64,000 nt of DNA, taken from Cryptomeria japonica. Taxonomy: Eukaryota; Streptophyta; Pinopsida; Cupressales; Cupressaceae. Both the position numbers and the translations under genes were made by a program. Every line of letters begins with the position of its first letter. Position 1 is the first letter of the stretch. The notes under the pieces were generated by a model. That model saw nothing but the letters and a program-made list of their open reading frames with translations, was not told the origin of the DNA and searched no databases. Location of the stretch: assembly GCF_030272615.1 (NCBI RefSeq), contig NC_081415.1, positions 192,352,270 to 192,416,269 of the forward strand. The letters run 5' to 3'. Below are positions 1 through 11,569 of the stretch, piece by piece.

Positions 1-11
1 CGCGACTGCTA

Positions 12-166
12 CTAGCTTACATATATTTGATTTTAATCAAATATATATATAATACACCGAGAGATATCCTTATCGAGGCACCTATTTTTATCATTTACGC
101 GAACTCTAATAGACACCTCGGCGTATTATATATATATTTGATTAAAATCAAATATATGTAAGCTAG
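12..166. repeat. Palindromic hairpin, MITE-like
   Basis: Positions 12-55 and 123-166 are perfect inverted copies of about 44 bp (ends CTAGCTTACATATA / TATATGTAAGCTAG). The 67-bp loop carries a further short inverted pair (CACCGAG near 55 and CTCGGCG near 116). Each arm is itself partly palindromic around TTTGATTTTAATCAAA. No target-site duplication is visible, so the element class is unknown. A transcript would fold into a long duplex. Confidence 0.75.
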
Positions 167-576
167 TTTACAAATCTTACAAATATTTTGTTTTGGGCAT
201 TGCTTCTTAATTCAATATTTAGATTTGAGATAGAAAATTTAAAGGAAAAATTTTCAGCCCAAGTTGTGTGCAAATGAGAACTGCTTGGTGGGAAAAGTAT
301 TTGTTGTGGTTGGAAATCCTACCGGCGGGAGAAAACAGTTTGAAAATATAGTTTGCGCGGGATTAAAGCAAACGGGAATAAGCTTGGTAACGGCGAACGG
401 GATGCGTTAAATATGGCCCACATCTGACAGGTTTTCTGCAACACGCATGACGAGAGAGGAAATTTGAGGGAGCATGTGCTGTTTAAGCCAGCCCCCAAGG
501 AATGGCTACAGAGTATTTCGTGTTTTAAAACTTGACTTGACTTTTGGATAGACAACAGCCCACAAATTAGGTAGGT
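167..576. other. No recognisable gene
   Basis: Unique-looking sequence between the hairpin and the CACTA-type end. A minus-strand open frame of 86 codons (319-579) has no motif I recognise and is not called as a gene. Confidence 0.5.
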
Positions 577-690
577 CACTACTACATTGGATTTAAGACA
601 TTAATTTAAGACAAAAGTAATACATGTTTTTGTTTTATATTTAAATTACTTTTTTATATTTTAATTGTCTTAAATAACAAACCACTTTTT
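577..690 (+). repeat. Left CACTA-type subterminal region
   Basis: CACTACTACA terminus followed by ATTTAAGACA, AATTTAAGACAAAA and, about 70 bp on, the inverted form AATTGTCTTAAAT. The reverse complement of 15,095-15,210 has the same order of motifs, so the two are ends of one family. Confidence 0.65.
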
Positions 691-1605
691 CTAATTAATA
701 ATAAACTATTATATGGACTTGATATTAGTTCGCGCTCAACACAGCGTCTCCTGCTTCATTTGGTTGCAACAGCAAGCCCAACTCACTGTCTATAGTAGCA
801 ACAACAGCTCCATTCATTAGAAACTGGCAGCAGGGGCGGCAACATCACCGGGATGCAGCTGTTAACAGCGGCGAGAAGAGTTTTTATGGTATGGCGGGAA
901 GTTTTCTATGGCCTGGGTATCTTCTTCAACCCGTGTCATGCACTGTGTCGATTCAACATTCTAAGAGTGAGCTGCAAACTGTCCAAGTTTAAAACTCTAG
1001 GTTATGCTGCAAGCGGGTAATAAATTTTTCTTTTTGAGCCTGTAGATCTCCTTCATTTTGTTTGCAATGTACTGGGTATCCCTTGCTCTATTATTTGAAT
1101 TTGTGAAATTGAAAGAATTATCTGCCCTAATTTGAAGTGGGCATTCTAGATGGAACACAGGATTTCGTTTGATTTGTTTGTAATGTATTGAACACAGGAC
1201 TCTTGGAAGTTGCTGCCCCCCCCTACTTTTCTGTGGGTGGGGGTGAGCACACATCGGCTGGGGGGTTAGGTTAATTGCGGGGCTTTGCTAGTTGCAGCTT
1301 TTTCAAGTGTGTGAGTTTATGCTTCCTTCCCTGCTCCACCTACCCTTGTTTCTATTCCCATCTATGACTCTGCTTCTGGGTTTCAATCTTTAACTGCTCG
1401 AACTCCAACTGAAGGATCTACTGCTCGATCTCGAATTGAATATGTTCCCAGCTCTGTTGCTGGGTATCGAAATGATGAAATAGGCTAGCCGGAAGGGCGA
1501 AGGTTGGGCCCATATCGAATTAGCTCCATCGCTCATATTTACACACGCAGATGGAAGATTTTCGTGAAATCACCGAACCAATTTATGATACAATAATAGG
1601 GCTTA
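691..1605. other. No recognisable gene
   Basis: Mixed-composition sequence, moderately GC-rich at about 720-960 and 1190-1290. Open frames are short and lack recognisable motifs. It may be decayed captured or intergenic DNA. Confidence 0.4.
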
Positions 1606-1701
1606 GGAAATGTGGCTAATCGTCAATTTTTGGATTGTAATGATGATGTTGAAGGAAATGTGGCTAATCGTCAATTTTTGGATTGTAATGATGATGTTGA
1701 A
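1606..1701 (+). repeat. 48-bp exact tandem duplication
   Basis: A 48-bp unit beginning GGAAATGTGGCTAATCG occurs twice head to tail (1606-1653 and 1654-1701), apparently without mismatch. It is a multiple of three and so appears as a repeated peptide in one small frame, but no protein family is recognisable. Confidence 0.9.
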
Positions 1702-2489
1702 AAACCATGCAAAAATTGTTTATACAAAGATGCATTTTAAAGAGGACCTTAGAAAGCTTATTTTGATTGTATTGTGTAAGCATCCAAACCACATGAAAGT
1801 ATTTGCCCTACTTTTCAGCTTAGAAGAAAACTGATTCGTTAGTGTCTAAGGCTTGAGACGTGTCTATTTTACTGCCAAATCCTATCATATGGTTGCCTAG
1901 TCTTCGTTTTAATTTTTATTCCATTCAACTTCTGAGAAATGTCTAGATACCTAGAACTTGGTTAAATTATGTGGTTTGAAGGATACTTTAGCCTAAAGTT
2001 AATGATCTGGTTTAAATCACGCTATAAGCAGGAATAACCGATGGTTATCTCTAAAATAATATGCCTAATAGCATATGGAAGTAAATTTTTTGCAGGGAAT
2101 AAAATACAACAATCCTATTCTAATCCTATTCTACTCGATCATTTTGTAGTCATGCCAATTGGTTGAATTCCAGTTCCATTTTCCTGAAATATTTTGCTAG
2201 ATTTCTTGGATTTATGCAATGTTTTTGGTTAATTCAGTTTGTATATTTTGCTTTCTGAATATATGCACTCAATTTTCCCCATTATATTTTGGAATTGGTT
2301 TCTATTGCACAGTTTTGAATAAGAATTGATTGTACATCTATCTGACATTGGCATTGTTGAGTACACGATACAATGGGTGTAGGATATTGAGGTGAGTCAC
2401 TCACCATCATTCCAAGACATTTTCTCATCTGATATTGGGCATTTTGTCTTTAGGGTTTCTGTATTTTTATTTGATTGAAAAGTAGGTGT
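1702..2489. other. Decayed duplicated intergenic DNA
   Basis: AT-rich sequence without a gene. Around 2290-2340 it matches 3825-3880 and about 4010 (word TTCTATTGCACAGTT and following bases), so this is one copy of an old local duplication that recurs at 3.8-4.2 kb. Confidence 0.5.
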
Positions 2490-3405
2490 TTCCCCACGCC
2501 GAGGAAAGTCCAAACGTTGTTTGAAAGCTCTCATTATGGCGTGGTTGTTGAAATGGTTAGCTAGTTTGGATCGTATTTTTAATGTTGCCTTGTGGCAATT
2601 AAAATATTATCTTATTGTAATAAGGTTAAGCGATTTATGTCTAATAGGGCTAGGCCCAAATGTAACGTGTGGTTAAGCATTTCATGTCTAAATAGGGCTG
2701 GGCCCAAAAGTAAACGTGTCACAACTTGCAAGTTATGTAGGCCCCAAATTTGGGCACCAAAAGTGCAAATTATAATATGTAAAATAAAGGGAATTTGGTC
2801 AAAGCTGACTTGAAAACTTGAACATGAATCTTGTATATAAACAAGATTCATTCTACACAACAAACATCTTTATCAAGTGTCGTTAGCCTTATGCAAATTC
2901 AGTCAGCGAACTTGGAGGTAGAGAACGATCCATATCTTCATGCTGTTGCAAGTCTATCTGATCCTTGAGTGAATCCATTGGACAACTTGTTGGGCAAGGT
3001 GGTGCTCTGTACTTCAGTGATCTCCTTCTTCAAGTGGTGTCGATATTCTGCTCTATCTGAAGACATACTACAATTGCATATACTAGGTTCAGTCTGCCCT
3101 AGATTGGGACTCAATCAGATAAGTAATCTGATTCATGTAATCTGCTTATGAATAAAGGAACTGATCTGAATCTTTGATGTTGGGTTTTTCCTCCAAGAGG
3201 GAGGTTTTCCCAGGGTACTTGTGTCTTGTGTTGTGTGCTTTTATTATTATTTCTGCTTATTTTCAATCTGTTTATAATTTAAGTAACCAGATTAACATCT
3301 GATTGCCTATAATCAACAGTGGTAAGGTAGAACATTGGCAAAATTTGTGGAGTTTAGATTTACTTCTCCCAGTTGCATTTTTTTGAAAGATTTTCCTACA
3401 TTTCT
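2490..3405 (-). pseudogene. PPR-motif fragment split by a solo LTR
   Basis: On the minus strand 3324-3400 reads FKKMQLGEVNLNSTNFANV, a degenerate pentatricopeptide (PPR) motif. The continuation on the far side of the LTR (2490-2545) matches the GALEHGMDFHQ-like stretch that usually follows. The paralogous fragment at 4165-4330 has the same order without the 773-bp insert. Only one to two motifs remain, so this is a relic. Confidence 0.6.
2546..3318 (+). mobile_element. Solo LTR (773 bp) with TSD GTGGT
   Basis: Begins TGTTGA and ends TCAACA (perfect 6-bp inverted termini), and is flanked by GTGGT at 2541-2545 and 3319-3323. Internally there is a TATATAAA-like promoter near 2834 and the GGTTTTTCC / GGTTTTCCCAGGG pair near 3182-3217 common in plant copia LTRs, which also sets the orientation. 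It interrupts a PPR-derived sequence whose uninterrupted paralogue lies at 4190-4240, confirming the insertion point. No internal retrotransposon domain is present, as expected after LTR-LTR recombination. Confidence 0.85.
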
Positions 3406-3846
3406 TGGAGTCATGGAATTACATGAGCAAGAATAGTTTTATCCTAACAAAGTAAACTTCTGGGCTTGGTGGTTTCTTTGTACATGAAGCTAGAGAAGTG
3501 CCAGATCTCATGCATTTGCTGTTTTTAGATTTATGATTTGCAATGTAGAGATAGGGTTCATTAAATAATAATATTTCATTAATGGGCTGTAAGTTTGTTG
3601 CTATAGCAACATATTGAAGAAGTCAATTTGGGGTTAGGGTTCGTCTATTAACTTGTACAATGGGTTATCATATTCCGAAGTTGTTTCCAAAACCCGATAA
3701 GAGGAAAGATTGAATGTCTCGTCGTTTATTATCATCAATCTAACACCATTTTGGATTAATTAATATTGATGTTAGGGTTTCATACTAATCCTGTTGTTTA
3801 CCACAACAGATTGTAATTGTGTTCTGGCATTGATTTCTATTGCACA

Positions 3847-4180
3847 GTTCTGAATCAGAAGTGATTGTAGATATAAATATATAACTACTAGTATTTGACT
3901 GTCATTTGCCTCTGCACTTTATCTTGTTACTGTCACAACCACAAGGAATGGAGGAAAGGTTGCAAATGAGATTTCTACCCAAGTGTTTTGCCCCGTTGAT
4001 GAAAGTCCATAAAGTTCTGAATCAGAATTTGATTGTACATATAAAAATATAACTAATAGTATTTGACTGTCATTTGCCTCTGCACTTTATTATCTAGTTG
4101 TTTTCACAACCACGAGGAACTAGAGGAATGCTTGTAATTGAAATTTCTGCCTAAGTTGTTTCCTTTGCTGATGGAAGTCC
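3847..4180 (+). repeat. Tandem duplication, ~167-bp unit
   Basis: A unit starting GTTCTGAATCAGAA at 3847 recurs at 4014, with TATTTGACTGTCATTTGCC and CACAACCAC(A/G)AGGAA in the same order. The copies differ by several substitutions and small indels. A more diverged copy of the first part lies near 2308. Confidence 0.8.
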
Positions 4181-4333
4181 ATACCGTGTTCCAAAGCTCT
4201 CATTATGGCACGAAAGACAAGACATTGGCAAAGTTGTGGAATTCGGCTTTACACCTCCTAGTTGCATTTGCTTGAAAGCTTTTTCTTGTATTGGCCTTAT
4301 GTTCTTGTTCATGATAACAGAAAGAAGATACAA
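4165..4333 (-). pseudogene. PPR-motif fragment
   Basis: The minus strand reads EKAFKQMQLGGVKPNSTT and then, after frame changes, LxCAxMRALEHGMDFHQ-like residues, typical of the PLS-class PPR repeat end and the following linker. It closely matches the motif in the PPR-DYW relic at 20.3 kb (EKALEIFREMQLTGVKPNST). It is far too short to be a gene. Confidence 0.65.
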
Positions 4334-4370
4334 AAATATTATTTATCATATTTGAAGAAAAGCTTTTGTG

Positions 4371-4666
4371 TTGCCAAGTAAATACAATTGGTAGGTGTAA
4401 AATGGATTTGACTATGTTTCCCATTACCCTCATGACCTACGCCTAAATAGAAGTTGTATAGCAGGGTATTGAAGGTCTGTCCAAAAAAATTTGCCAAGGG
4501 CAAGAAAAATAAAATAATTTGCCAAGTAAATACAATTAGTAGGTGTAAAATGGATTCGACCATGTTTCCCATTACCCTCATGACCTACGCCTAAATAGAA
4601 GTTGTATAACAGGGTATTGAAGGTCTGTCCAAAAAAATTTGCCAAGGGCAAGAAAAATAAAATAAT
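4371..4666 (+). repeat. 148-bp tandem duplication carrying PPR scrap
   Basis: Two head-to-tail units of 148 bp (4371-4518 and 4519-4666), with a start of a third at 4667. Each contains a plus-strand PPR remnant (QLVGVK followed by a shifted DSTMFPITLMT), the opposite strand to the neighbouring PPR fragment at 4.2 kb. Units differ at a few positions only, so the duplication is younger than the PPR decay. Confidence 0.85.
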
Positions 4667-5460
4667 TTGCAAGGAATCTAGCTAAAACTTGGTGAATCAT
4701 CTTTACGTGAAATAAGATTTGTCTATTATTAGTCCATGCATATTTATAGGTAGAGTTTAATATTTCCATTGCGTTTGTAGAAATTAATCCAACTCTTTTG
4801 GAATCACACAGGTTTCATTTACCCTATGGTCATTACAAATATCTGTAATAAATTTAAATTTCACATATCTATTGCTATTTTCTCCCCATGGTTTCTTACC
4901 GCATCCTATTGCATTGCTTGAAAATATAGTTTAATGCATCTACAAATACAGGTGGGCCTTGACACTACACATCAAATCTAGTAGTTGGAAAACTTTCCTT
5001 TCGTTTATTGTGAGCACAATGAAATATACCTATGGATAGATATGGGTATGATATTTTCTTTGCAAACTGTACATTTTCTCACATTAGCGTTGTTGACTAA
5101 ATGGAGGCCAGGATGGGAGGTTTCATGGGTAAAATGTAAGGAATGTTTTTGTTTTGGTTGCAAGTTGTTTTATGCAATCATTTTCCAACATTGTTCTATG
5201 GATTAGAGTATGAAATATATAATTTTCTCCTCATGTAATTTGACTTGAAACACTACAGTTAAGGAGTTTTTTAAGAAAATGGTAGTACATCTAATTAACT
5301 CAGTTTTCTAGGGCCTATGATAGGTCTGCAATCAACTGCAATCAGATCCTACAACAACGAATCCTCAGGACAAGAAAGTGAATCGGTTCAACAAGATAAG
5401 ATTATAGAATTTACTTCACAATTCTTTTATTTCTTTATTTATTTCTCCCCAACTTGAAAT

Positions 5461-6050
5461 CTACTTCTTCTTAGTTTTTAGCAATAAGGTAGTATTAAGA
5501 ATTTGTCTCTAGAAATTGTACAATGATACCGATGTTAGAGAATACAAGAATTTGCATTGATATTTTCCCAATGTAGCAGTAAGCATAAGAATTAGCAAAT
5601 ATTGAATACAATAACTATTAGAAAAATTAGGTTTGGAAAAAAAATAGCAACCTTGTCCCCAAGCACCACAGCTAACTGTTCGAACTTTTTATTCTCTACC
5701 CTAGTCTCTGTTGCTGCACCTATTGTTCTTTTATTTATTTTTCCCCCACTTGAAGTCTACTTCTTCTTAGTTTTTAGCAATAAGGTAGTATTAAGAATTT
5801 GTATCTAGAAATTATATAAGGATACTGATGTTAGAGACTACAAGAATTTGCATACCAAAACTTTTGCATTGATATTTTCCCAATGTAGCAGTAAGCACAA
5901 GGATTAGCAAAAAATGAATACAATAATTATGAGAAAATTAGGTTTGGAAAAAAAATAGCAACCTTCTCCACAAGCTCCACAGCCAACTGTTCGAAATCTT
6001 TATTCTCTACCCTAGTCTCTGTTGCTGCACCTATTGTACTTTTTTTTTCC
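5461..6050 (+). repeat. ~296-bp tandem duplication
   Basis: CTACTTCTTCTTAGTTTTTA at 5461 recurs at 5757, and the match continues through TAGCAACCTT(G/C)TCC to CTGTTGCTGCACCTATTGT (5708 and about 6020). The copies differ by scattered substitutions and short indels. It is non-coding. Confidence 0.85.
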
Positions 6051-9000
6051 CTAGCCACTGCTCCTGGATGCAGATTTCTAAGTCATGAATTTTGGCATTT
6101 TTGTCCCCTTTTGTTGTACCCTGATTCTCATAGTTGACCCCGTCCACATAAGCCAACCTACTATGCCTTCAATGATTGACTCATTTCATGCAACATCTCT
6201 CTCTGTCCCTTCCCAAAATTGCTTTGAGTTACAAATTTGAAATTATATTTATATGTATTTCAATTATCAACAAACTGTGCATTTATGAACCAAGCATAAG
6301 ATTGACTCTAATACAATTTGTTATAAAAGGTAACGAGAGAAACGGGCACACACTGGAATGTTGGTGCATATTTCTCTATTAATGAGTGAGCAAGTTACAT
6401 CAGTTGTGACTTACATTGTATAAGTTACTTGATTATGATATTAGACATAAATTATAATCAATAATGAAGTCATTACAACATTATAAACTTTAGCATCCTA
6501 GTAAATAATGACTCTATTTACAACAGCGATGCAATACACTTAATCAACACCATGCTATGTATTTGCTTTTGTACTCCTACACCTGCTACAAATATCTGCA
6601 AATGGCGGGGACTCCAGCTGCATTGCAACTCTTGTTGAGAATAGCAGAAGGGTTAGATAAAAGAAATTCCATATATAAATCTTCCTTGTCAACTGTGCCT
6701 GGTTGAACGAACAATCCTTATGCTTTGGATGGCTATTCCTGCTGGAAAAAGGAAGAAATCCCTCCAGTGCATTAGGGACTGTTTCAATTTTTAGTGTCCT
6801 TTTACGTGATGCTCATAGTTCATCCTCAGAATTTAAATATTAGTATCAGTTTCATCATAGTATGTATTCGTGAGTGCTCCAAACTGCACTATGTGATTTG
6901 ATTGACCTTAGAGAATGTCAAATTAGACACTATAGTAAAACTTATGATCAATCACAAGTAAGCTTGGCATGACCATTAGGAGTAGGTTTCACTTCTGCAC
7001 TTTAATCTCTTCAAGTCCAAGAGGGTTTCCCCGAAATTGTGTAGGAAAATTAAAGAGAAACAAAGGCTGCAAGATAAGCTATAACGTTTTGTGTGAAGAC
7101 AACACAAAGATTTGTATCAAGCTATCTTTCCATCTAGCTTAGAAAGACTACAGATTAGGATCTCAAAAACAATATATTAGAGACCAAGTTTAACAAGGTT
7201 TGACCATCGATAAGAATCTGGAGTGAATTTCTCTTAAGATGTATATAATTAGAATCTCCTAGAAACAATTAGAAACAATCGAGAATAACTTATCCAATAA
7301 TAGCTTATCAAACAAACAAAGATTTTCAAGATTTAAAATGTGATCACATGAACAGTGCCTTATCCATTCCAAGAAACAATAGTTTCTTTAAGACATTCTA
7401 TCACATATTTTATGTGCACTGTCAATGCTTTCATATTTCACAGATGCATAGAGGGTGGAATTTGGCCTTACAAATGGACTCTGTGGGTTTTGTCTCATAC
7501 TTTTATAACATGATGTATACGTTCTTGAGATTTTAAATTTAGCTGTTGAGGTAAAAAATTACATAGTTTCCAATCTCTACCTTATGTTTTAGTCTCCACT
7601 TTGTTGGCCAGTCTTGTAAGGGTTTCTGAGGGTGCATTTACTACCTTTCTAAGCCTTTTCCTGAACAATGGACTGATTTCCCTCTAGAGTAATGGATTGA
7701 GTCTCAAATTTTTGGTCCATCTCCCAGTTTTTAAGTGATGTGTCATGACCAGAATTGGATAGTTCAAGCATGAGAATAGGAAATACAGAGAAAATCCTTC
7801 ATATGCAAGAAAAACCCCTAATTTAGAGTAGCAAAGACGTTGCCATGTTTCGGTGAGTCATAATTGTCTAGGTTTACCAGTCTTGTCAAAGTCAAGCTGA
7901 GATTTGAGTGTGATAATGTTGCTTTCATTGTCACTTCATATGTATTGGAACATCATAAGGATAAAATTAATATCTTTTCAGGTGTATCAGCTTAGGAATC
8001 TTTTTTAAGGTAGGGAGCACAACTTTTTGTAGCTCATTTATTGAATTATCAGACATTTCATCTTAGTCAAAGGCCATCGCCAACAACAACATTCCTTTAA
8101 TTATTGATTTACTATTCTGAATATTGTGAGTGATAGAAGCTATGACTAATCATGTCAAGTGTCGCTGTAAGAGTATGATAACTAAATATTTTTAGCTGGT
8201 TTTGTTATGTTGTTGCTTAATTTTTGGGTTATGTAGTTTAACTCAAATGATAGTTACAAACAGTTATATGAATGGTTGTGTCTTAAACAACAACTATTGG
8301 TCTTCCAAATATCTTTTTTGTTGTTGGGGTAAGGCACTAATTTGTAACATTTTCCCATTGTATCAAGAAAGCATTTTACTTAATATTACCTATCCAATAA
8401 AAAACATTATTAGATTTATTATCAACAAACTATTCATTTCCAGTCATTCTCTGTCCTATTAAGTATGATTTTGCAATTAACATTTCTAGCATTGTTGCAT
8501 TATGAAGTTGTATAAATTTAATGTTGCTTGGAAGTGGAAATTGTTGACAACTGTTGTTGAAGCCTTTGAAAGGTCTCATAATCAATCAGTTTGTGAAACT
8601 TAAACAAAGAGGACTGATCTGAAAACCAATGCTAAATCTAAAAAATGTATTAGACCATTTGACAGAAACAAGAAATATAAGAAAAAATTCAACAGAAGAA
8701 AGTAGCCTGCTTAAGGAACGAGGTAAATCAGTACTAGGGTACAATGCAACCTTAATGAAACTTGCTAGTTTAGAGCCATTAAGAAAATTGCCCTACATTC
8801 AAAGGCCATCTGCAAGTCCCAAATGGATTTTAGCAGTAAAGCTAACTTCAGCTTGTCCAAAGTTTTGGATTGTCTTAACTCTTCAAAACATTACCTTCTT
8901 ATTTTGACAGAGTTATTAACACATAAATGAAAAAAGGCTCAATTAGTGTCAGAAGTTCTGTCTCTTCTATTACTGAACATCAACATTCTAAATGGACCTA

Positions 9001-9149
9001 TTAGATGTGCTATTTGAAGTCGAAGCAAAGGTATATTGGATTTCAAACTACTTGTTTTCTTATGTTATGTCTATATGACTGTAGTTACAAAATGATCATT
9101 ATTACATGCTTTTGAGCCATTAAGATAGTCACTAGTCTTTTGTTAAAGC
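6051..9149. other. AT-rich, no recognisable gene
   Basis: About 3.1 kb with only short open frames. The longest (8629-8907, plus) shows no family motif. I see no LTR ends, RNA gene or clear tandem repeat in it. Confidence 0.45.
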
Positions 9150-10020
9150 GAACTCACTCAATCCCACTTTTGACTCCCAAACAAAGGACACCCTGACAAC
9201 TCATCAGAACAGTTTTGGTTCTACATGCGAGATTACCGATAAATACTTAAAATCAGGTGTGCTTAGGTTTTGACATACGTTACACATCTTTGTGAATGTG
9301 ATTTTTACATAGGGTCTGAGGGAAGATTTATTTGACCCGATGACTGTAGTGGCAAATTGTGTACTTGAAAGTATATTGGCGTGGGTAGATTTCAAACAAA
9401 AAAACGAGCTCAAAAAATCTGAGGGAACTAAGAAAAAAGATAGACATGACATCCCAAAACTTGAAGATGCAAATAAAGTGGGTGAAAAAGAATCTGAAAA
9501 ATGCAATTTGATTTTAACAGAGGGTGACTCAGCCAAGGCTCTTGCAGTAAGTGTTCATTCTTTGCTCAAAGAATGGATAGTATTTTGACATGTTTCTAGA
9601 TCAATTTGCAAATTGGGATTGTATTTTTGAGCTATCGTTTTGCTGTAAGTTGGCAGGAAAAACTGTTGTTGGTCGAGATCACTATGGTGTGTTCCCTCCA
9701 AAGGTAAGTTGCTCAATGTTAGGGAAGCATCATATAAACAGATCGCAGAAAATCAAGAGACTGAAAATATAAAAAAATCCTTGGTCTATAGCATGATAAA
9801 GTATATGACAACATTAAATCCTTAAGATATGGCCATATGATGATAATGACAGATCATGTACCTTTTCTATGTCCAGGACTATTTAGTCTCTGCAAAAGTG
9901 TGATAGATCTTATTGAGTTAGTTCGCTTTAACTTGTTCTTTGTCTGTTGTAGGATCATTGCTCTTACTTTGTTTACAAGGTTGTAAGACCTTCATTCAAT
10001 CCTTTGTTTCCTTTATTAGC
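9150..10020 (+). pseudogene. TOP2: DNA topoisomerase II fragment with introns
   Basis: Four exon-like blocks match eukaryotic type IIA topoisomerase. Block 1 (about 9150-9254) reads NPTFDSQTKDTLTT and SFGSTCEI. Block 2 (to 9546) reads ILAWVDFKQKNELKK, IPKLEDANK and the TOPRIM signature LILTEGDSAKALA, then a GTAAGT donor. Block 3 (9651-9857) reads VVGRDHYGVFP, then frame-shifted KLLNVREASYKQIAE, ILGL and SLRYGHMMIMTD. Block 4 (9953-10,020) is a poor match to the DHDGSH-FIHSFWPSLL region. Splice sites are kept, so the copy came from genomic DNA, not mRNA. Breaks: lost PLRG residues and a frameshift at about 9700, a 1-nt deletion near 9775, and TAG for Gln at about 9790. The ATPase and C-terminal cleavage domains are absent. 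Confidence 0.85.
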
Positions 10021-10379
10021 TGCAAATCTAACATGGTATGTGCTTTGATAGTGATCTTTGATGCTATGAAGACTGTAAATTTGTCAGAAACCCTTTCTTG
10101 AACTGAGATATAGCACTATGTTGTGTGACTGTAATACTTTAGGGTCTTTGAAAACACCTTTCACTGTGCCTTTAAACTATGTTTGAAGCTTGTGACTGCT
10201 ATCTAATTGTCTTCATAACAATGACTTTTTATATGTATTGGACTGTCATGTCTGAACATTCTTTGAATCTTGTAAAGCTATGACTGCATTTTTCTATCAC
10301 TGCCCACAGTCACTAAAGCAGCACGGTGTTCATTCTGTATATGTTAACTTTGTCTCTTTTTTGAAAATTGCTGCTCTTA

Positions 10380-10545
10380 ATTACTTTCATGTAACTGTCA
10401 TTGGAAGGAAAGACTGTTATTTTCCTTGATGAAGACTTCTCTTTGCCACCAATGCCGTGCCCTTTGCAGCTTCTTGTAATGGACACCCCGGAATGCCCAA
10501 AAACTATACCAACTGCTGCTAGGAATTTTATCAAACAGTTTGCAT
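10380..10545 (+). other. Exon-like open stretch, unrecognised
   Basis: The plus strand reads GKTVIFLDEDFSLPPMPC, LQLLVMDTPECPKTIPTAAR and NFIKQF without a stop, with codon-like composition unlike its AT-rich flanks. I do not recognise the family, and it does not match the next topoisomerase II exon. It may be another captured exon. Confidence 0.25.
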
Positions 10546-10620
10546 CCAGCTCCTTATTTCTCCATTTAATGTTTTAAATTCCCTTATGGCTTCGGAAATG
10601 AAATGTTGGTTTGTTTTACA

Positions 10621-11564
10621 TGGAATTGAAATCACAGAATATGATCAAGAATGAAACTACAATAATATGCAACTGGAAATTGAACTACTGCTAATATGAT
10701 ATTATTTTCAGAATTAATCAAATACATAGCAGATTTTTTCAACTCACTAAATACTCCAGCAATAATGTTCTATCAAATGTTTTCCAATCTTGCTGCTACA
10801 ATGACATGAATAGTGCCACGTGAATAGTACCACGTGAATAGTGCCCGCGTGAATAGTGTTGCGGCCCGTAGCTGGAAATGCACCCAGAATGCACCCAATC
10901 TGCCTGTTATGAAGCTGAAAGCAATGGATTCCAAAGGCCAAACCCCAAGGGAATGACGTATAGAATGTCACACAAGAGGATAGACGTCCTCTAATGCCAA
11001 GAAAGGATCTGCAACTCACACATCAATTTCTTCTCAAATTCAACATGCCGAATGAAGCCACAAAAGCTTCCTTCTATTCTTTCTCCAAGGGTCAACCCAA
11101 CTCACTTAAGCAATGTGGGATAAAACATGTGCGATATAAAACATATTAAAATATTCACTTATGTCTCCCTTGGATGCCCCTTTGATTTGCACACATCCCC
11201 ATAAAATAAATATTAAAGTAACACTTTAATATTTTACAATTAAATTAAATGTTACTTTAATAACACTTCAAGCATTAAAATATACTAGCAATCGGACTCC
11301 GAATAGTGCGACTGATAACTCGTTGGAAAACTCTCGCCAAGGAGTATCGAATCCAATCACCAGAACTAGCCTCCATTGTGTCCTGTTGACTTACTAAAAA
11401 TAGTAAGTATGCCTGAAACTAAGTAAATCAACTCCGTTTTGGCCTGAATTGGAAATAACTAGGCCAAAACACTCTAGGATCCCTTTAAACCCTTCGTTAG
11501 CCCTCGGGACCATGTAGAGCTAGGCTAATGCACATATGCTTGGTCAACTGCTAAAGTGGGGACA
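10621..11564 (-). mobile_element. Probable solo LTR (944 bp), TSD TTACA
   Basis: The segment begins TGGAATTG and ends GTGGGGACA on the plus strand, so on the minus strand it runs TGTCCCCAC...CCA. It is flanked by TTACA at 10,616-10,620 and 11,565-11,569. It contains short direct repeats of GTGAATAGTGCCxCG (10,808-10,860). No pol sequence adjoins it. The 5-bp TSD is AT-rich and could occur by chance, so the boundary is less certain than that of the LTR at 2546. Confidence 0.5.
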
Positions 11565-11569
11565 TTACA

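Noticed and set aside
9204-9536. 110-codon minus-strand frame
   Set aside because: Antisense shadow of the topoisomerase II exon.
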